DNA of 64,000 bases, taken from Strigamia acuminata. Lineage: Eukaryota; Arthropoda; Chilopoda; Geophilomorpha; Linotaeniidae. Each line of letters starts with the position of its first letter. Within the stretch, counting starts at the first letter, position 1. The stretch lies in contig OX442315.1 in assembly GCA_949358305.1 (NCBI GenBank), positions 21,230,427 to 21,294,426 of the forward strand. The letters run 5' to 3'. The position numbers and the translations under genes are program-made. Shown in pieces: positions 49,181-63,799 of the stretch. The notes under the pieces were generated by a model, which made no database searches, was not told the origin of the DNA, and was given only the letters and a program-made list of their open reading frames with translations.

Positions 49181-52071
49181 ATGGCTGAGAGGTAAGCAAA
49201 TGAGAATAATTTATATCCGGAAGTGCACAAAATCATTTTACATCGCAACAAATTATCGGCCGATAACTAAAATCCAATTTCTTAATAGACCCGCCATAGT
49301 TTCGTTAAAAGATGAACTCGATCCATGGATTTTAAACGCCGAGACAGAATTTCAGCAAACTTGGGACGACATTGGCTTGTGTTCCGATGTGAGGATCACT
49401 CGACTCGTCGTTGTTGTCGAACACGTGAAAACGTTATTAGGCGAAATGCTTCGGGAAGAAAGTACCCTAAAAGAGAATATTTTAATTAAAATTAAAGAGT
49501 GGACCGATGAAATTGCTACGATTTGCGATGAGTTAGATCTTCCGAGTTACTCAGTAAGTAAATATATCTCTTTAAAATTTTTTTTATTGATAATTTATTT
49601 ACTTTTTAAAAAATTTATTTTTAGCCTCCCGATGGACTAACTGTTCTGCAACTGGAAAAGGAACTGCGAACTAAATTTGATGAACTGTCCAAAGAGAGAC
49701 ACAAGAGAATTCAAAGATTGAAGAAACTTGGACAGGAAAATTTATCATTAAGCTCTTCGCTTGGGGTTGAGCCATTTTTTATTCCAAATGGTAACGTTCC
49801 ATCGGAAGAGTTTTTAGCTCAACTGGAAACTCATACGAAGGCATTAATTGTTGAAAAGGTGAATCGATTTATGCTTACACATTTATTTAACTACAGCGCT
49901 AACAACTGGTATTTTTTTTATTTTTTTATTTTTAGGATAATCGACTGAAAACGTTTTTTGCAACCAAAAATTTGATTTTGGATTTATTTCGAGAGTTAGA
50001 GAGAGAACCAACTTTTAAGGAGAGAGCGTTATACAATGATGAAAATTTAATTTTGTCTTTAGACACATTGGAAAGATTGAATAATTTGCGGGAGGAGGTA
50101 ATTTTTATTTAAAAATTATTTTCTGAGATGCCGATTTATTTTTAATTTTTTTATTTTGACAGCTTGTGCAACTTAATAAGGACAAACAAAGTCAAGCTAT
50201 AATTCTCCGAGAAGCTCTGGCTAAGATTTGGGATCGACTGCAAGTTGACCAATGTGACAGGGACAAGTTTGTGACAATGTACCCTGGGCACAAGCCAACC
50301 AGCATTAAAGCTGTAAGAAAAATTTAGAAATTATTATCGTTACTATCATTATTATTAATATTATTATTTTTATTTTTATTTCAGCTTAAAGAAGAAATAG
50401 AGAAACTGAAACAACTACAGAAGCAAAACATCAAAAGATTCGTTACAAACATGAGGCAAGAAATAGTTTCCCTTTGGGATAAATGTTTTTTCGGACCGAG
50501 TCAACGGGATATTTTTGCAGCATTTCACGATGGTATGCTGACAATTTATACAAAATTTAAAACAATTTTTTAAAATTTATTTTTTGCAGATTCATTTAGT
50601 GAAGAACTTTTGGATTTACACATTCTTGAAGTCGAACAATTGAAGAGTTTTTTCGACGAAAACAAAGATTTGCTTAGCAAGTGGATACGAAGAAATCAGT
50701 TATGGAAAAAAATGCTCGAATTTGAAGTAATTACTTATTACTTATAAATTTAATATAATCGTCTTAATCATCAGTTTTATTTTAATATAGAAAAAAGCTT
50801 GTGACCCAAACCGTTTTAACAACAGAGGGGGTAATTTATTATTGGAGGAAAAAGAGAGGAAAAAATTGTTGAAAGATTTACCTAAGGTAAAGTGTTAATA
50901 AATGTTTTTTTTTCATAAAACATTAATTATTAAATCTTTTTATTAAAGCTGGAACACGAGTTAGAAACCTTAGCTTTGGAGTGGGAAACATCGCACGGAA
51001 AAATTTTCAGCATAAATGGCGAGAGACTTGTAGATGTCATCAACACTGAGTGGGAAAACTACAGGATCGAAAAAGAAAACGAAAAGGCCGAGCGGGTAAT
51101 TATAGTGTCATAAAAATCGGAAGAAAAAAACAACATTGCCATTTACTTTACAGCAAAAAGCCAAAACCAAACAAATCGAGGATGAGATGTACAAAGGTAG
51201 TAGAATTGTAACGCCATCAAAACGGAAATTGGAAACACCCAAATCATCACGAAAAAGGGTAAACGAAGTTATAAAGCTAAAGAAATAAAAATTTATAATT
51301 TTATTTTTATATTTACTTTTATATAAGTTTATTGGAGTTGGAGATCAATCATCTATGAGTAAAACTGTAAGGATTCATTCAAGCATAAGTCGCACCCCAG
51401 GCAGCATAAGACGATTCCCTCTTTCAGCTAAAACTGGAAATAAAGTACACCGATAAGGCAATTGAAAAATAAAAAATATATTTGAAATAATATTGAATTT
51501 GACAGCCACCAATGTCTCGGAGACGAAGATCTCGAACGGCGCCGAGTGCGACTGTTTCAGGCCAAAGTGGATTTAAAGAGAATTTCAGCAAAGCAAATAT
51601 AAGCGTTGTCAATACAACTGGAGGTTCACTTGCTTCGACTGTGGAGCCGTACTCAGAATTTACTGTAAGATTTTTTTCTTATTTACGCATAAATTTACGC
51701 ATTGGATTGCATGTGCTTATGAAGATGCCTGCTGCAGTGATTTATTGTTTAAGACGTGTTAAGAAAACTTGTTTTGAATGCAGTTTTTGTTCTATATTTT
51801 ACTGCATTTCTTTTCAGAACCGTTTGATGTGTCCTCATGGCATCTTCAATAGTACGAGCATGAATCCAAGCTCATCTTAGAAGTGCGGCAGTAGTGGAGT
51901 TGTCCGCACAATCATAAATCAACATTATTTTTTTTTTAATTTTTACTTTAGGATACAATTCATAAAAGGGCGGAGAAAGACACCTGTAGAAGTTCTTGCA
52001 ACACTCCTGGAAAGAGCCCTGCAAAAGCAAACATGCAAAAATTACGTAGAAGAATCCCCATTTTTATTTGA
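49181..52071 (+). CDS. PRC1: Protein regulator of cytokinesis 1 (PRC1/Ase1/Fascetto)
   Basis: Thirteen exons: 49181-49191, 49289-49553, 49625-49858, 49936-50097, 50163-50312, 50385-50532, 50590-50726, 50791-50886, 50949-51095, 51154-51258, 51328-51444, 51506-51664, 51952-52071. They give 616 residues (human 620). PRC1 bundles antiparallel microtubules at the spindle midzone and is required for cytokinesis. An N-terminal dimerisation coiled coil leads into the spectrin-like microtubule-binding region: [51 protein letters not shown] basic Ser-rich tail follows ([27 protein letters not shown] motif near the end). The exon 51328-51444 reads through an internal GTAAGG (51367); using that as donor also keeps frame and would skip 78 nt, so two isoforms are possible. 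Confidence 0.93.
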
Positions 52072-52437
52072 ATGCATAATAAGAAAATTCTTGTCATAAT
52101 CGTATTTTTATTTTAATCAGAAAATTTTATTGGTGTGGTGGGGGGTTTTATTCTCGTAGTTTAACTTTCCAGTTTATGTGTAAATAATTTGATACTTCTG
52201 TATGATTCTGTATTTTTATTCTTAACGTTGAAATAAATTTGTTTTTAACAAAAAGCTTTTTCAGTTGTGTTTAAAAATTGTATCTTGTGTCAAAATAAAA
52301 TCGGTACAAAATGGCGCCACCTGTACTTCCGGTGCTATTTCGTGATTTACGTATTCCCACATGCTTCCGGTGTGATCCGGGCGTGTTTTCTTCGCGATAC
52401 AGTATTCATTCCAAGGTTGGATACTGATTTTACCACC
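52072..52437. other. Spacer PRC1 / TAF1B
   Basis: PRC1 3' UTR with AATAAA near 52230, followed by a short GC-richer TAF1B promoter/leader. No separate gene seen. Confidence 0.5.
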
Positions 52438-55301
52438 ATGGAAACTGCAACAACTGCTTGTGCGGTTTGTGGGGGTTTTAATTTTATTGAACATGATGGT
52501 TTGTCGTATTGCGGGATTTGTCAATCGCAGTCACAAGTAAGTAACAATTTATAGTTGGTATTTTTTTTTATTAATAAATATGATTTTAGTTCGTTCGTCA
52601 AGTGCAAGCAGAAGATGGATTTCAAAGTAATTTAAAAGTACATAAAACGATGAGCAAGAAACAACAAAAATGTTTAGCCCAAGAAACAATAAGTACGTAT
52701 GGTGTATCTAAAATACGGTAGAAGTAATTAACCGATTTTATTATTTTATTCTATTTAAATTCCAGAATTATACAGCAAATGGACTACAAATGAGGCATTT
52801 AATATAATTTTGAAGAGACTCGTCGAAATATTAATAAAACTGGGAGCTGATCCTAGTTTAGAAAAGGTTGTGTTTCAAATATGGGTTTTGTATTTAAGAA
52901 AAACAAAGTTTGCATTTTGCAAACCAATTTATCAAACCAAGGAATGGAAACCCAAGGTTCCAGTAATTCCTCGCGAAAGGTAATATTTTTTTTTGTAAAA
53001 ATTTAGTAATTTTTTAATGAAAAAATTAAATATTTTTAGAGACAAGCAGGTTTTACTGGAAAATAAACATTTCATTGAAGCAAGAAAATTCAGAAAAAGC
53101 TTTTTGCAGACCTTGGCTATAAGAAAAAAAAAGAAATTACACGGAACTAAGAAGAAAACTGCATCTAAGAAATCAAAAGTAACTGTAATATTTAACCAAT
53201 CAGAATGGAATTAACCGCAATTATTATTTTTTAAACATTAGCATTCAAAAAATAAAAAGAAATTAAAAGAAGCAGCAAATTTGATGGAAAAAGTGTTACA
53301 AGATTTAAATAAAAATAAACCGGAAGTTGGAGAAATGGAGGGAGAAAAAGATGAGTTAGAAGATGAACCATCAAAGAAATCTGAAACTGAAAAAGTAAAA
53401 CCAAAGCGCAATAGATATTATTGCACCTCTTCGAATTCCGTATCTATTAAAAGTGTGGTAAGATTTAATTGCTATATTTATTGCTATATTAGCACGATTT
53501 TCTTCAATGTAACTGACTATTTCATTTACCTTTACAGGGAATTATTGGACGGATGAGCATGGAACGTGTCATAGAAATATTATTTTTGGGTTTATTACTC
53601 GTTCATAAACGTGTTTTGTTATGCGACTTGTTAGGGTATATTGAAATTATTGCTATTTCTTTTAGATATCTTTGAAAATAATGTTCTTCAAAATATTTAG
53701 GTGGATTGAAAGTAGCGAGCTGCCTCTTCGTGAATGTTCCCATTTGTTACCGGAGAATATTAAATTTCAAACTTCAGATAACGTTACTTTCAGTGCCAAA
53801 GTAAATAGTTTTTAATCGCTATTAAAACAAGAAATTTAATTAACAACTGAATTTAATTTCCAGATCATGCCTACACATTATAATATAAGAAAGAACACTT
53901 GCAAATTAGCGAATTTTTTGGGTATTCACAGCTTACCAAATAAATGTTTGCCTGAAATAGTGAAAAGATTTGTGGTTGCTCTTAGTTTGCCAGGTAAATT
54001 GAATCTATATGTTGAATTAGTGAAAATTAACACATTTTCTTTTTTCATTCAGACGAAATGAATCAATTAGTTTCAATTCTTATTGCGTTGGATCCTCCAC
54101 AAATGCAGTGCAATAATACGGATAAGAAGAGAACGTATCCAATTCCAAATTATGAAGGAAGGGCATTAGGATACATAATCGTTGTTTTAAAACTCTTGTG
54201 TGGATTGGATGGAAAAACCGAAATGTAATTTGCTTTTAAAGATTTAAATTTAGTAATTTCATGAATACTTAACACCGTTTTTAGAAAGCAGAGTAAATAC
54301 GGGAAGAAATTATCCTCATTAATACCAGGTATTTATTTCTGTTTTTAAAAAAGAAAATTGCATTTCGAGGGTTAATAAGATTAATTTTTAGATGGAAATT
54401 TTTTCGTGTGGGACGAGTGGGTTCTTGCGACGGAAAAAGCAAACGAATTAATTAGAAGAAAGAATTTATTTCAAAATCTAGAGTAATTTTCAATGTACTT
54501 TTCATACGCATCAATTATTTATCCCGTTTTTGCAATTACAGTTGTCTTGAAAGTTTCACCGATGTCGATCAAGTTGTTAATTACTATCTGAACACAGCTA
54601 AATTCCACAAAGGTCGATTCTCTGACAATAGACAGTTTACTCGTAACGTTTTTTTTTTTTTTTTGTTTCGAGTGATTAGGTTTCTAAAATTATTATTTTG
54701 TTTTATCTAAACAGATGCTTATTTACGAGAGGATGTCCGAAATACAGTGCGAGAGCCAATTTTAAGTTTGGTTCCCGAATTGGACGTATTAACGGAAACT
54801 GAAGAAGCTGGCACAGCAGAAACTGCGGGTTTTATTAGCTGGAACTCACTTTGCGATAATGTTATAGTTTGGAATGAGAATGCGAATTTTCACAGTGCAA
54901 CTTTTAAACACATAATTGACCCCACTTGGGTTCAAGATTTGTTGGAACCAAAGGACGTTGTTTTAAAAGTCCGTAAAACATCAGGATGGAAAAAATCCGA
55001 AAGCGAATCAGCTGAAAATCCAGAGCGTTTAACAGTGTATCAACCCTTTTATGAATATTTTTGTGACCATTACTGGAAGAGCAAGCGAGGGTGTTTTAAC
55101 TTTGCTGCTTTAGACCAGTTGCCAAGTTCATTAGTGTGGTTGGTTGATGTTTGTGCTAATTGTGGGCGAATGCCACCAGAATCATTGTACGAAGAAATGA
55201 TGTTAATTGAGAGAGTTCTTATTACATCATCGGAAAATAATGTTGAACCAAAATTGCGACGTTCGCAGATTTTAAATATAAATAAATCAAGAAGCTGGTA
55301 A
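52438..55301 (+). CDS. TAF1B: TAF1B, TBP-associated factor of RNA polymerase I (Rrn7 family)
   Basis: Thirteen exons: 52438-52536, 52590-52692, 52766-52979, 53040-53178, 53242-53457, 53538-53635, 53701-53800, 53864-53993, 54053-54224, 54285-54328, 54392-54482, 54542-54642, 54715-55301. They give 697 residues. This TFIIB-like SL1 subunit recruits Pol I to rDNA. The N-terminal zinc ribbon is C-x2-C ... C-x2-C (CAVCGGFNF, YCGIC). Cyclin-fold regions follow: KRLVEILIKLGADPSLEKV, VLYLRKTKFAF and GRMSMERVIEILFLGLLL. A lysine-rich, acidic insert sits between them (about residues 185-240). Later blocks include IPNYEGRALGYIIVVLKLLCGLDG and FFVWDEWV. The family call rests on the ribbon and this block order. 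Confidence 0.88.
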
Positions 55302-55929
55302 CAAAAAAATTACATACCGGTAGACATTAGCTTTAAATTTAAATCTGTTACTTGATTTGAAATAAAAATGTTTTAATTTTTGTTTTATTCTATTTAAAGT
55401 TGTTTTATTTTTCATTATTTACTTATTCTTAATAAAATTTTATTTTTGAGTGAATTTATTTTCATAAAAATTGAAAAAACGCAATCACAAATATATTTTA
55501 ACTATCAGTTGAATGATAATTTAGCAATTTATTGTATTTATTCAATTGATTTAAATCGACTGGATGATGAAATGAAGCTGGAAATGAAGTAAATCAGAAG
55601 TTCAAAATTTTGCCACCAGATGAAGAGTAGATATTTTAGCCACCTGGGTTTTCCGCTTCCTTTTAAGCCGAGGACTCAACGAGGACTCAACCGCTGTCGA
55701 TTGGAATTCCAATTTCCAATTGAATTAATGTGATATATTTTTTGTCGTTATCTCGGTAAGTTATTTAGGCATGACACTTGTCACACGTTAAGTAGATAAT
55801 CGTATTGGAATTTGTGAAACAATGAACATGCTCGTTTTCATTATTTTTATACAAATTTAAAAAATAAAAATCATAATATATGTTTTCTCGTTTTATTTAG
55901 TGTTCTGTCTGCAACTTGTTTTGCGTGTC
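55302..55929. other. Spacer TAF1B / PRELID1
   Basis: AT-rich TAF1B 3' region (AATAAAAATG near 55363) and PRELID1 promoter. A possible leader intron ends just before the PRELID1 start. No gene seen. Confidence 0.45.
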
Positions 55930-56708
55930 ATGGTCAAGTTTTATGAAGGTAGTTATCTTTTCAAATTTTCGTGGGACCAAGTTGCCAAAGGATTTTGGCA
56001 ACGATATCCTAATCCATACAGGTATAAAAAAAAATGTGGGCATTATTTTTACCCTCGTTTCAATTTTGAAACTATTTATCAATTTTAGCCAACACGTCTT
56101 AACCGAAGATGTCGTAGCTCGTGAAATTCAAGACAATAAACTGTTCTCTCTACGGCTTTTGACGAAAACGAACCGAGTACCAAAATGGGGAGAGAGATTT
56201 ATATCGAGTAGAAATGTCAGTATTATAGAAGAATCCGTTGTAGATCCTGTTAATAGAACGATTACAACTTACACAAGAAATGTTGGATACACGAGAGTTA
56301 TGGTAACTAAAAATTAAATAACTAAAATTACCAATAAACCAAAATTTTGACATTTTTAAATAGGGAGTGGAAGAAAAATGTGTGTACAAACAAAGTTCGG
56401 ACAACCCGACATGGACCATAGTGGAAAGACAAGCCTGGATTTCATCCGGTATGTTTGGATTTGCCCGCGCAATCGAAGTGTTCGGAATGGATCGATTTCG
56501 GAAGAACTCGCAACGAGCGATGAGCGGATTTCAGATGGTTTTAGAACGATTATATTCACTGGAACATACAGCACCAGCTGCTAGTGTTAGTTTATTAGAC
56601 GCTACAAAGTTAAAAGAGCGAGCTAAGAAAGCGTCCGAGTTGGCCAAATCTAGAGCAAAACCACTTGTAGCAGCTTGTCAATCGGGTAAACAACAGGACA
56701 CAGTTTAA
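55930..56708 (+). CDS. PRELID1: PRELI domain protein (PRELID1 / prel)
   Basis: Three exons: 55930-56021, 56089-56302, 56364-56708. They give 216 residues. PRELI/MSF1 proteins shuttle phosphatidic acid across the mitochondrial intermembrane space with TRIAP1, feeding cardiolipin synthesis. The domain fills the first 170 residues: [87 protein letters not shown] and [18 protein letters not shown]. The tail is Lys/Ala-rich helix ([19 protein letters not shown]), as in PRELID1 rather than PRELID3. The start at 55930 fits the family; a frame-compatible upstream ATG at 55900 lies in likely leader. It converges on the GPCR. Confidence 0.92.
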
Positions 56709-57139
56709 TTTATACAAATCAAATCGCATTGTAATTTTCTCCACTTTATTGGTTTTTTTTTATTTTTAAAATGAATACTGGGCGTCTTCACACTTAATGA
56801 CACAATTTGAATCACGTACTATAAGAATTTTTGAAAAATATAAATCGATTCATTCCAAAAAAGAAAAAAGAAATAAATAGACAATTTTAGTAGAATTCAT
56901 TCCTAAAAGCTCATGGTACCAAACTAAATCTTGATGTGGGCGAGCATTTAAGAGCCTGTTAAAAAAAATTAACAAGATTGTTTAATAAATAGGTCCACGT
57001 TACCAGTGAGTGTTTATTAAAGTACGTATACTGTGAGAGAAAAACTCCACTTTTTTGCTCTTTATTTACAGTTTTGTTTTATTTTATTTTTTATTTAAAT
57101 AGTCTTAATAGTAATTGTAATTATAATATCACTAGTGTA
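56709..57139. other. Convergent spacer PRELID1 / GPCR
   Basis: AT-rich 3' flanks of two convergent genes with poly-A and poly-T runs. Nothing else seen. Confidence 0.5.
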
Positions 57140-58528
57140 TCAACTTCGTTGCGTGATTTTATCTCTCACTGCAATCGTGAAGTTCGACCATTCTCTCTTT
57201 AAATTGTGAAATTGTCTTTTAGCATTGGAATTTGCGTCAACGTTCTCGTGAATCGATTCCACGCTCGCCTCCCTCTGAGTAACATTCAAAACTGTTGGAA
57301 CACTTTTAGAAGCGGTTTCCAATTCTAACGAAATGGTATTTGAAGATGAAGAGTCTGACGATGAACTTTTAAAGAGAAATCCGCACGATTTCAACCAACA
57401 CGATTGGCCCATTTCGAACAAACATCGACGAAATTGTGTGTTGAGAAATCCGTAGAGCAACGGGTTTGCACAAGTGTTGGTCAGTGCGATGAACAATGTT
57501 CCTATAAAGTGACACGAATCGATGACGAAACCAGTGTTTTTCGAACTATCGTAATGAATTATTCCCATCATGGCGATAATGGGCGCCCACATCAGAATGG
57601 TGATGCACACATCGAGAATCAAAATTTTGATGGTCCGGCAGTGTTTTCGATGACGAACTTCATCAAACGCTGCCAAATTGTCCGCTTCGCTGCTCCCGAG
57701 CGTCAGAGCGCTCAGTCGATTACGGTTGGTGAGTTGTTGCCATTTCTGCTCGTTTCGCCTGAGTTTACGAAAAATGGAATAATAGTTGAAAACGAGCCAA
57801 ACTATTGGCAAAAGGCACGTTAATCCCAGAGTCAATGTGATGAACACGTACGAAATCCTCCAGGAAATGTTTGGGAACACGAGTGTGCACACTTTAATTT
57901 TAGTCACCGGCGAAGATCCGTATGGAAACTCAATAACCGTGAACCATAACGCCACTGGTATGAAAAACACGAAGAAAACGAGCCAAATTACTAATATGAG
58001 TATCCACGCGTGGATTGATGTCAGCCGCGACTTCATCGGATGGAGCACAATGCAGCGATATCTGAAGCAAGAAATTACAAATAAAATAAAATAAAATAAA
58101 ATCTTCGACTATAATAATTACCTTTCTAAGCTGATCATAGTCAACGTCCATAACAACACCGCTCCGCAAACAAACTGGAAATACAGGAGCAACCTGCAAA
58201 CCGTGTCTCCAAGAATCCAAGTTTCAGACACCCTTGTAATGGCTACGAGTGGTATGCTAGCGGCGAACAGAGAGTCGGCCAAAGCTAAATTGATAATAAA
58301 AAAGTTGGTGACTGTTCGCAGCTCACGGTATCGCACAACCACTGCAGCCAAACAAGCATTTGCGACGAGGGAGATGACAAAGACGAGCGCGAAAAGTGTT
58401 GCTTCTAATCCACCGACCCACTTGAAAGGTCGTCCGAATTCGCCGTAGTAAGTGAAGTACGCCCGGCTACCCCAGTTGTAAACGTGGTCCACGTTATAGA
58501 AGTAGGAATGGTTCACCGGGTTGCCCAT
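57140..58528 (-). CDS. Class A GPCR resembling free fatty acid receptor 4 (GPR120)
   Basis: Two exons (58528-58122, 58061-57140) give 442 residues with seven hydrophobic segments. N-glycosylation site NHS lies near the start. TM1 is ATLFALVFVISLVANACLAA and TM2 is FFIINLALADSLFAASIPLV. The TM3 end is MISLERYRCIV (ERY in place of DRY). TM5 is preceded by KVCTLVFPNISW. TM6 carries CITILMWAPIIAMMGIIHY and TM7 has CANPLLYGF (NPxxY). Blocks around TM2-TM3 (IPLVAITRVSETWILGDTVC), the CTL-x-P motif before TM5 and MWAPII in TM6 resemble vertebrate FFAR4, a long-chain fatty-acid receptor. I infer that relation from pattern similarity. A lipid or peptide ligand cannot be decided, and the cytoplasmic tail is Ser-rich. 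Confidence 0.85.
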
Positions 58529-59287
58529 ACTCGACGATCAGCCTGGTAGGAAATCAAAACAACCACTTGTTAAGTGGTGCTCGCGTGAATCACTCATTCA
58601 TTGCTTAACGGATGCGAATAGGTCAGTGAAAATACTGACTGTGAGCACACGAGGACACAGGAGTGGCCTAGAGCTCGAATTACTCATGCATGCGTCACCT
58701 AACTGCAGGGTGCATATTTTTTATGTAAGATTTTCAGTGCCAGGATTTGTTGACCACACGATCTTCCTGTTAGTCCACGAAGATTGACGTCATCCGCACA
58801 GCTTTAGTGCTTTAAAGGTCTTAACACCTCGATACAACGACTTGGCATAGCTGTTTAGCTCGTTGATGATGTTGTCATACCGAAGTGGTAGGGACTGAAA
58901 TGGTTGCAAATTACACAGGAAATACCTAGAAGTCATATGCAAATAGCCATTCTTAGAAAATTTAAACACTCATAATCATTTATGACTGCATCATTACCAT
59001 AGGTTATTATTTATGCCATACAGTACAATAAATATTTACAATATTTACAAATATAAAACAATGATGTTGAATATAATCAGCTGTTTTGGGAGGACAAGTG
59101 AACCGTGCAAACTAAACTAATGATTTGAAAAGAATTTAGTTGCTATCTTTGCAGAAAACAAGTCGCAAGATGAGCAATGTGTGTTGGTAAAAATCTCATT
59201 ACTATATTAATTTATATAAGTTAGATAATAGACTGAGTCACATAAATATTTACAAGTTTTAAGGACAAAACACTTAGTGTTAAACAT
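58529..59287. other. Spacer: GPCR 5' flank and SLU7 3' flank
   Basis: No gene recognised. ORF 58521-58787 overlaps the GPCR leader and shows no family pattern. The distal GPCR start region probably includes a leader exon. The stretch 58920-59280 is plain AT-rich sequence. Confidence 0.4.
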
Positions 59288-61822
59288 TTATTGTCCGAGG
59301 AAATCTGCCATGGGATCGTCACTTCTGCATTTCTTCATGTAATACGCTTCCATCTCTTCTTTTGATGGTTCCTTTGCTTGGTACATGCTGTTGTAGGGTC
59401 GCTTTCTCTCATCCATCGATAACAATCTATCTGCGTGGCTCTTTTGTTCATCTTCCATGAGTAAAGCCTGCAAAACAAACATCTTATATTAATTTTCTAA
59501 ATTTTTAAATTCAAATTTTTAATGCGTACCAATTGAAGTCGTTGCTGCTTGGCTGCTTCTTCATCTTCTTCGTCCGAAGAACCCGACGACACCACTACTT
59601 TTTCTTTCTTTTTATTCTTTTTCAAACTTTCCCGTTTCTTCTTTTTCTCTCTCTTTCTTTGTTGTTTCTTCAATAACTTGTCTTGATGCTCCTAGAATTC
59701 CCACAAACATAAATCATTAGATATGAAAAGATGTTTTTATTCCTTTTCTGCGTACGTACCTCCAATAACGTTTTTATCGCTTCCTCTTTCGCGTTACCAT
59801 CACCATCATCATCATCTTCGTCATTAATTTTATCGTCACTTTGTGCACATATCTCTTGCCGTCCCTAAAAATATTCAGAAATATATACAATAAATTTAAA
59901 AACAAAAAATTGTTTGGTATTTTACTTCGACTGCATTTTTGCCAGTTTCACCGATGCAGTAAGAATTTTTGACGAATTGATGGCAACATTGGTATCCCCA
60001 ATGACCGTTTCTCCAATATGACCCCCATACACTCTAGAATTTAACAAAAAAATTACATCAAATCAAATCAAATGTGGAGTTGTATAAAACATACGGAATG
60101 ATTATTTGTATAGACGTCCTCTTCATATCTGGATCTTACTACAGCCTTTTCTAATCCCTTAATGACTTTGCCGTGTCTCGAATATTCGGTGTATTGTTCT
60201 GATTGTGCCAACAATAGTTCTTTATCGGGCATATCAAGATGCTCTGCACCGCCATATTTATCCAAAATACTGCCTCTGACAGTATCTTTAAATTGCACTT
60301 TGCGCTTTTCGAATTCTTGATTCAGCAGTTCTAATTTGGTCGGTTCAGCTAACAGGTGAACATCAACACCTTTTTCATACGCTTCCCAAGCAAATACTAT
60401 AGAACAAAAATTGCACAATTGCGATTAACAATTTGTATTAGTTTAGATGGTAATTATATTTACATTGAGCTGTTGCATGTTTTCGCGTGTCTCCTGAATA
60501 GCGAACAAAATTATCTCCAGCATACTGGACTCTAAAGTATATAAAAATTCACATTTTATTTCCGTCGCAGATGTTTAGATAGCTATAAACATACTCTTCT
60601 GGTTGCATTCCCGTATTTTTATAAGGATTGTCTCGCATCGATCTGGTTTTTGGATCGTAGTAAGCAGAATTGGGATCTAAATTCCTTAAATACTGTAAAT
60701 AAAATTATTTATTATAATTTTTTGTTTGAAAATAACGTTATAGTTTATACCTTGGCAGTATCTTCTCTAATCCGAAGGTTTCTAACTGTAATCCTTTGTT
60801 TACTATCGACTTTTGTTCCGGGCATGTCAATATCATCCACATATTTATCTTCGTCTTCGTTCGTATCGCTATCAACGTCTCTATCTCTATTCTAAAATAA
60901 TATATATATTTAAATTGTTAACATGTGAAAAGTTTTATATAGTGTTTTACCGTTTCACTCGATCCTTCTCCCGGGATTAAATCTTGTTTTAACTTTTCTG
61001 CCTTCAATTGACGTTTCGCCTAAGTCAATATAAAAAGTGTGATTTTAATATTTGTAATTAAAAAATATAATAAAACCTGTAATATACCTCTTCAACTTTC
61101 GCATATTCTTCTATAATCATTCTATGCTCGTCAGGATTATATCCATTCCAGCGATCTCGTTTGCCATCGTAATCTAAATCCAAGTTTGGTTGTGCAAATT
61201 CGTCAGGCGCAATATCCTCACCGGTGTATCGCGCTCCAATCTTTCTTGGTCGCTAAATACAGCAAAAAAAATCATTAAATATCTATTATAATATTCCAAA
61301 TTAAATTAACAACCTCAAAGCAATCTTTTTTGCTGTGTGTAAGTGCACCGCAGTTTTCACAAGCGCCCTTTCTGTATCGAGTAGAATTAACAGTCTGCAA
61401 GTGTATAAAAAAGTTATTAATTTACTTGAAATTGAGTTAAACACAGCTGTCTATTAATACCTGTGATCCTCGATTGTACCAATCTTGCAAAGTAGAAAAT
61501 TCTTTTTGCTTTTCCGGCTGAGGTCTCTGATGCTTCAAAGTTGGTCCAGCAGAGCCAAAATACCAGGGAGCTTGGGCAATATATTGAGGGATATGAGGAT
61601 TTATGTCCCTGTGTAAAATTTTAATTAGTTATCACAAATTTTTGTTCATTTTCTTCTTAGTATTTACTTTCCCTCTTCATCAACCGCTGCAGGAGCTGTT
61701 CCTGCTTTACGGGCTTCCTCTAATTCTTTCGCTTTTCGCCAATCCTCGCGAGTTTTCTTTTTTGGTTCCTCAACATTTTTAGCTTTAACGATCGCGGATA
61801 GCGGAAGCGATTGACTTGACAT
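59288..61822 (-). CDS. SLU7: Pre-mRNA splicing factor SLU7
   Basis: Thirteen exons: 61822-61668, 61608-61461, 61394-61314, 61252-61088, 61019-60951, 60891-60751, 60692-60595, 60531-60464, 60396-60095, 60033-59926, 59864-59760, 59691-59530, 59467-59288. They give 593 residues (human 586). SLU7 acts in the second catalytic step, helping 3' splice-site choice. A zinc knuckle C-x2-C-x4-H-x4-C lies in [16 protein letters not shown] near residue 105. Further blocks: [92 protein letters not shown] and [17 protein letters not shown] Lys-rich nuclear segment and C-terminal KRPYNSMY follow. It is head-to-head with NDOR1. Confidence 0.97.
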
Positions 61823-63745
<1,923 letters not shown>

Positions 63746-63799
63746 AAGAGTGAAATATCATATTTCGTCAAATACGGGCCGCAGCTCTTATTTCAAATA

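Noticed and set aside
57404..57823. 139-codon plus-strand ORF
   Set aside because: Antisense of the GPCR second exon.
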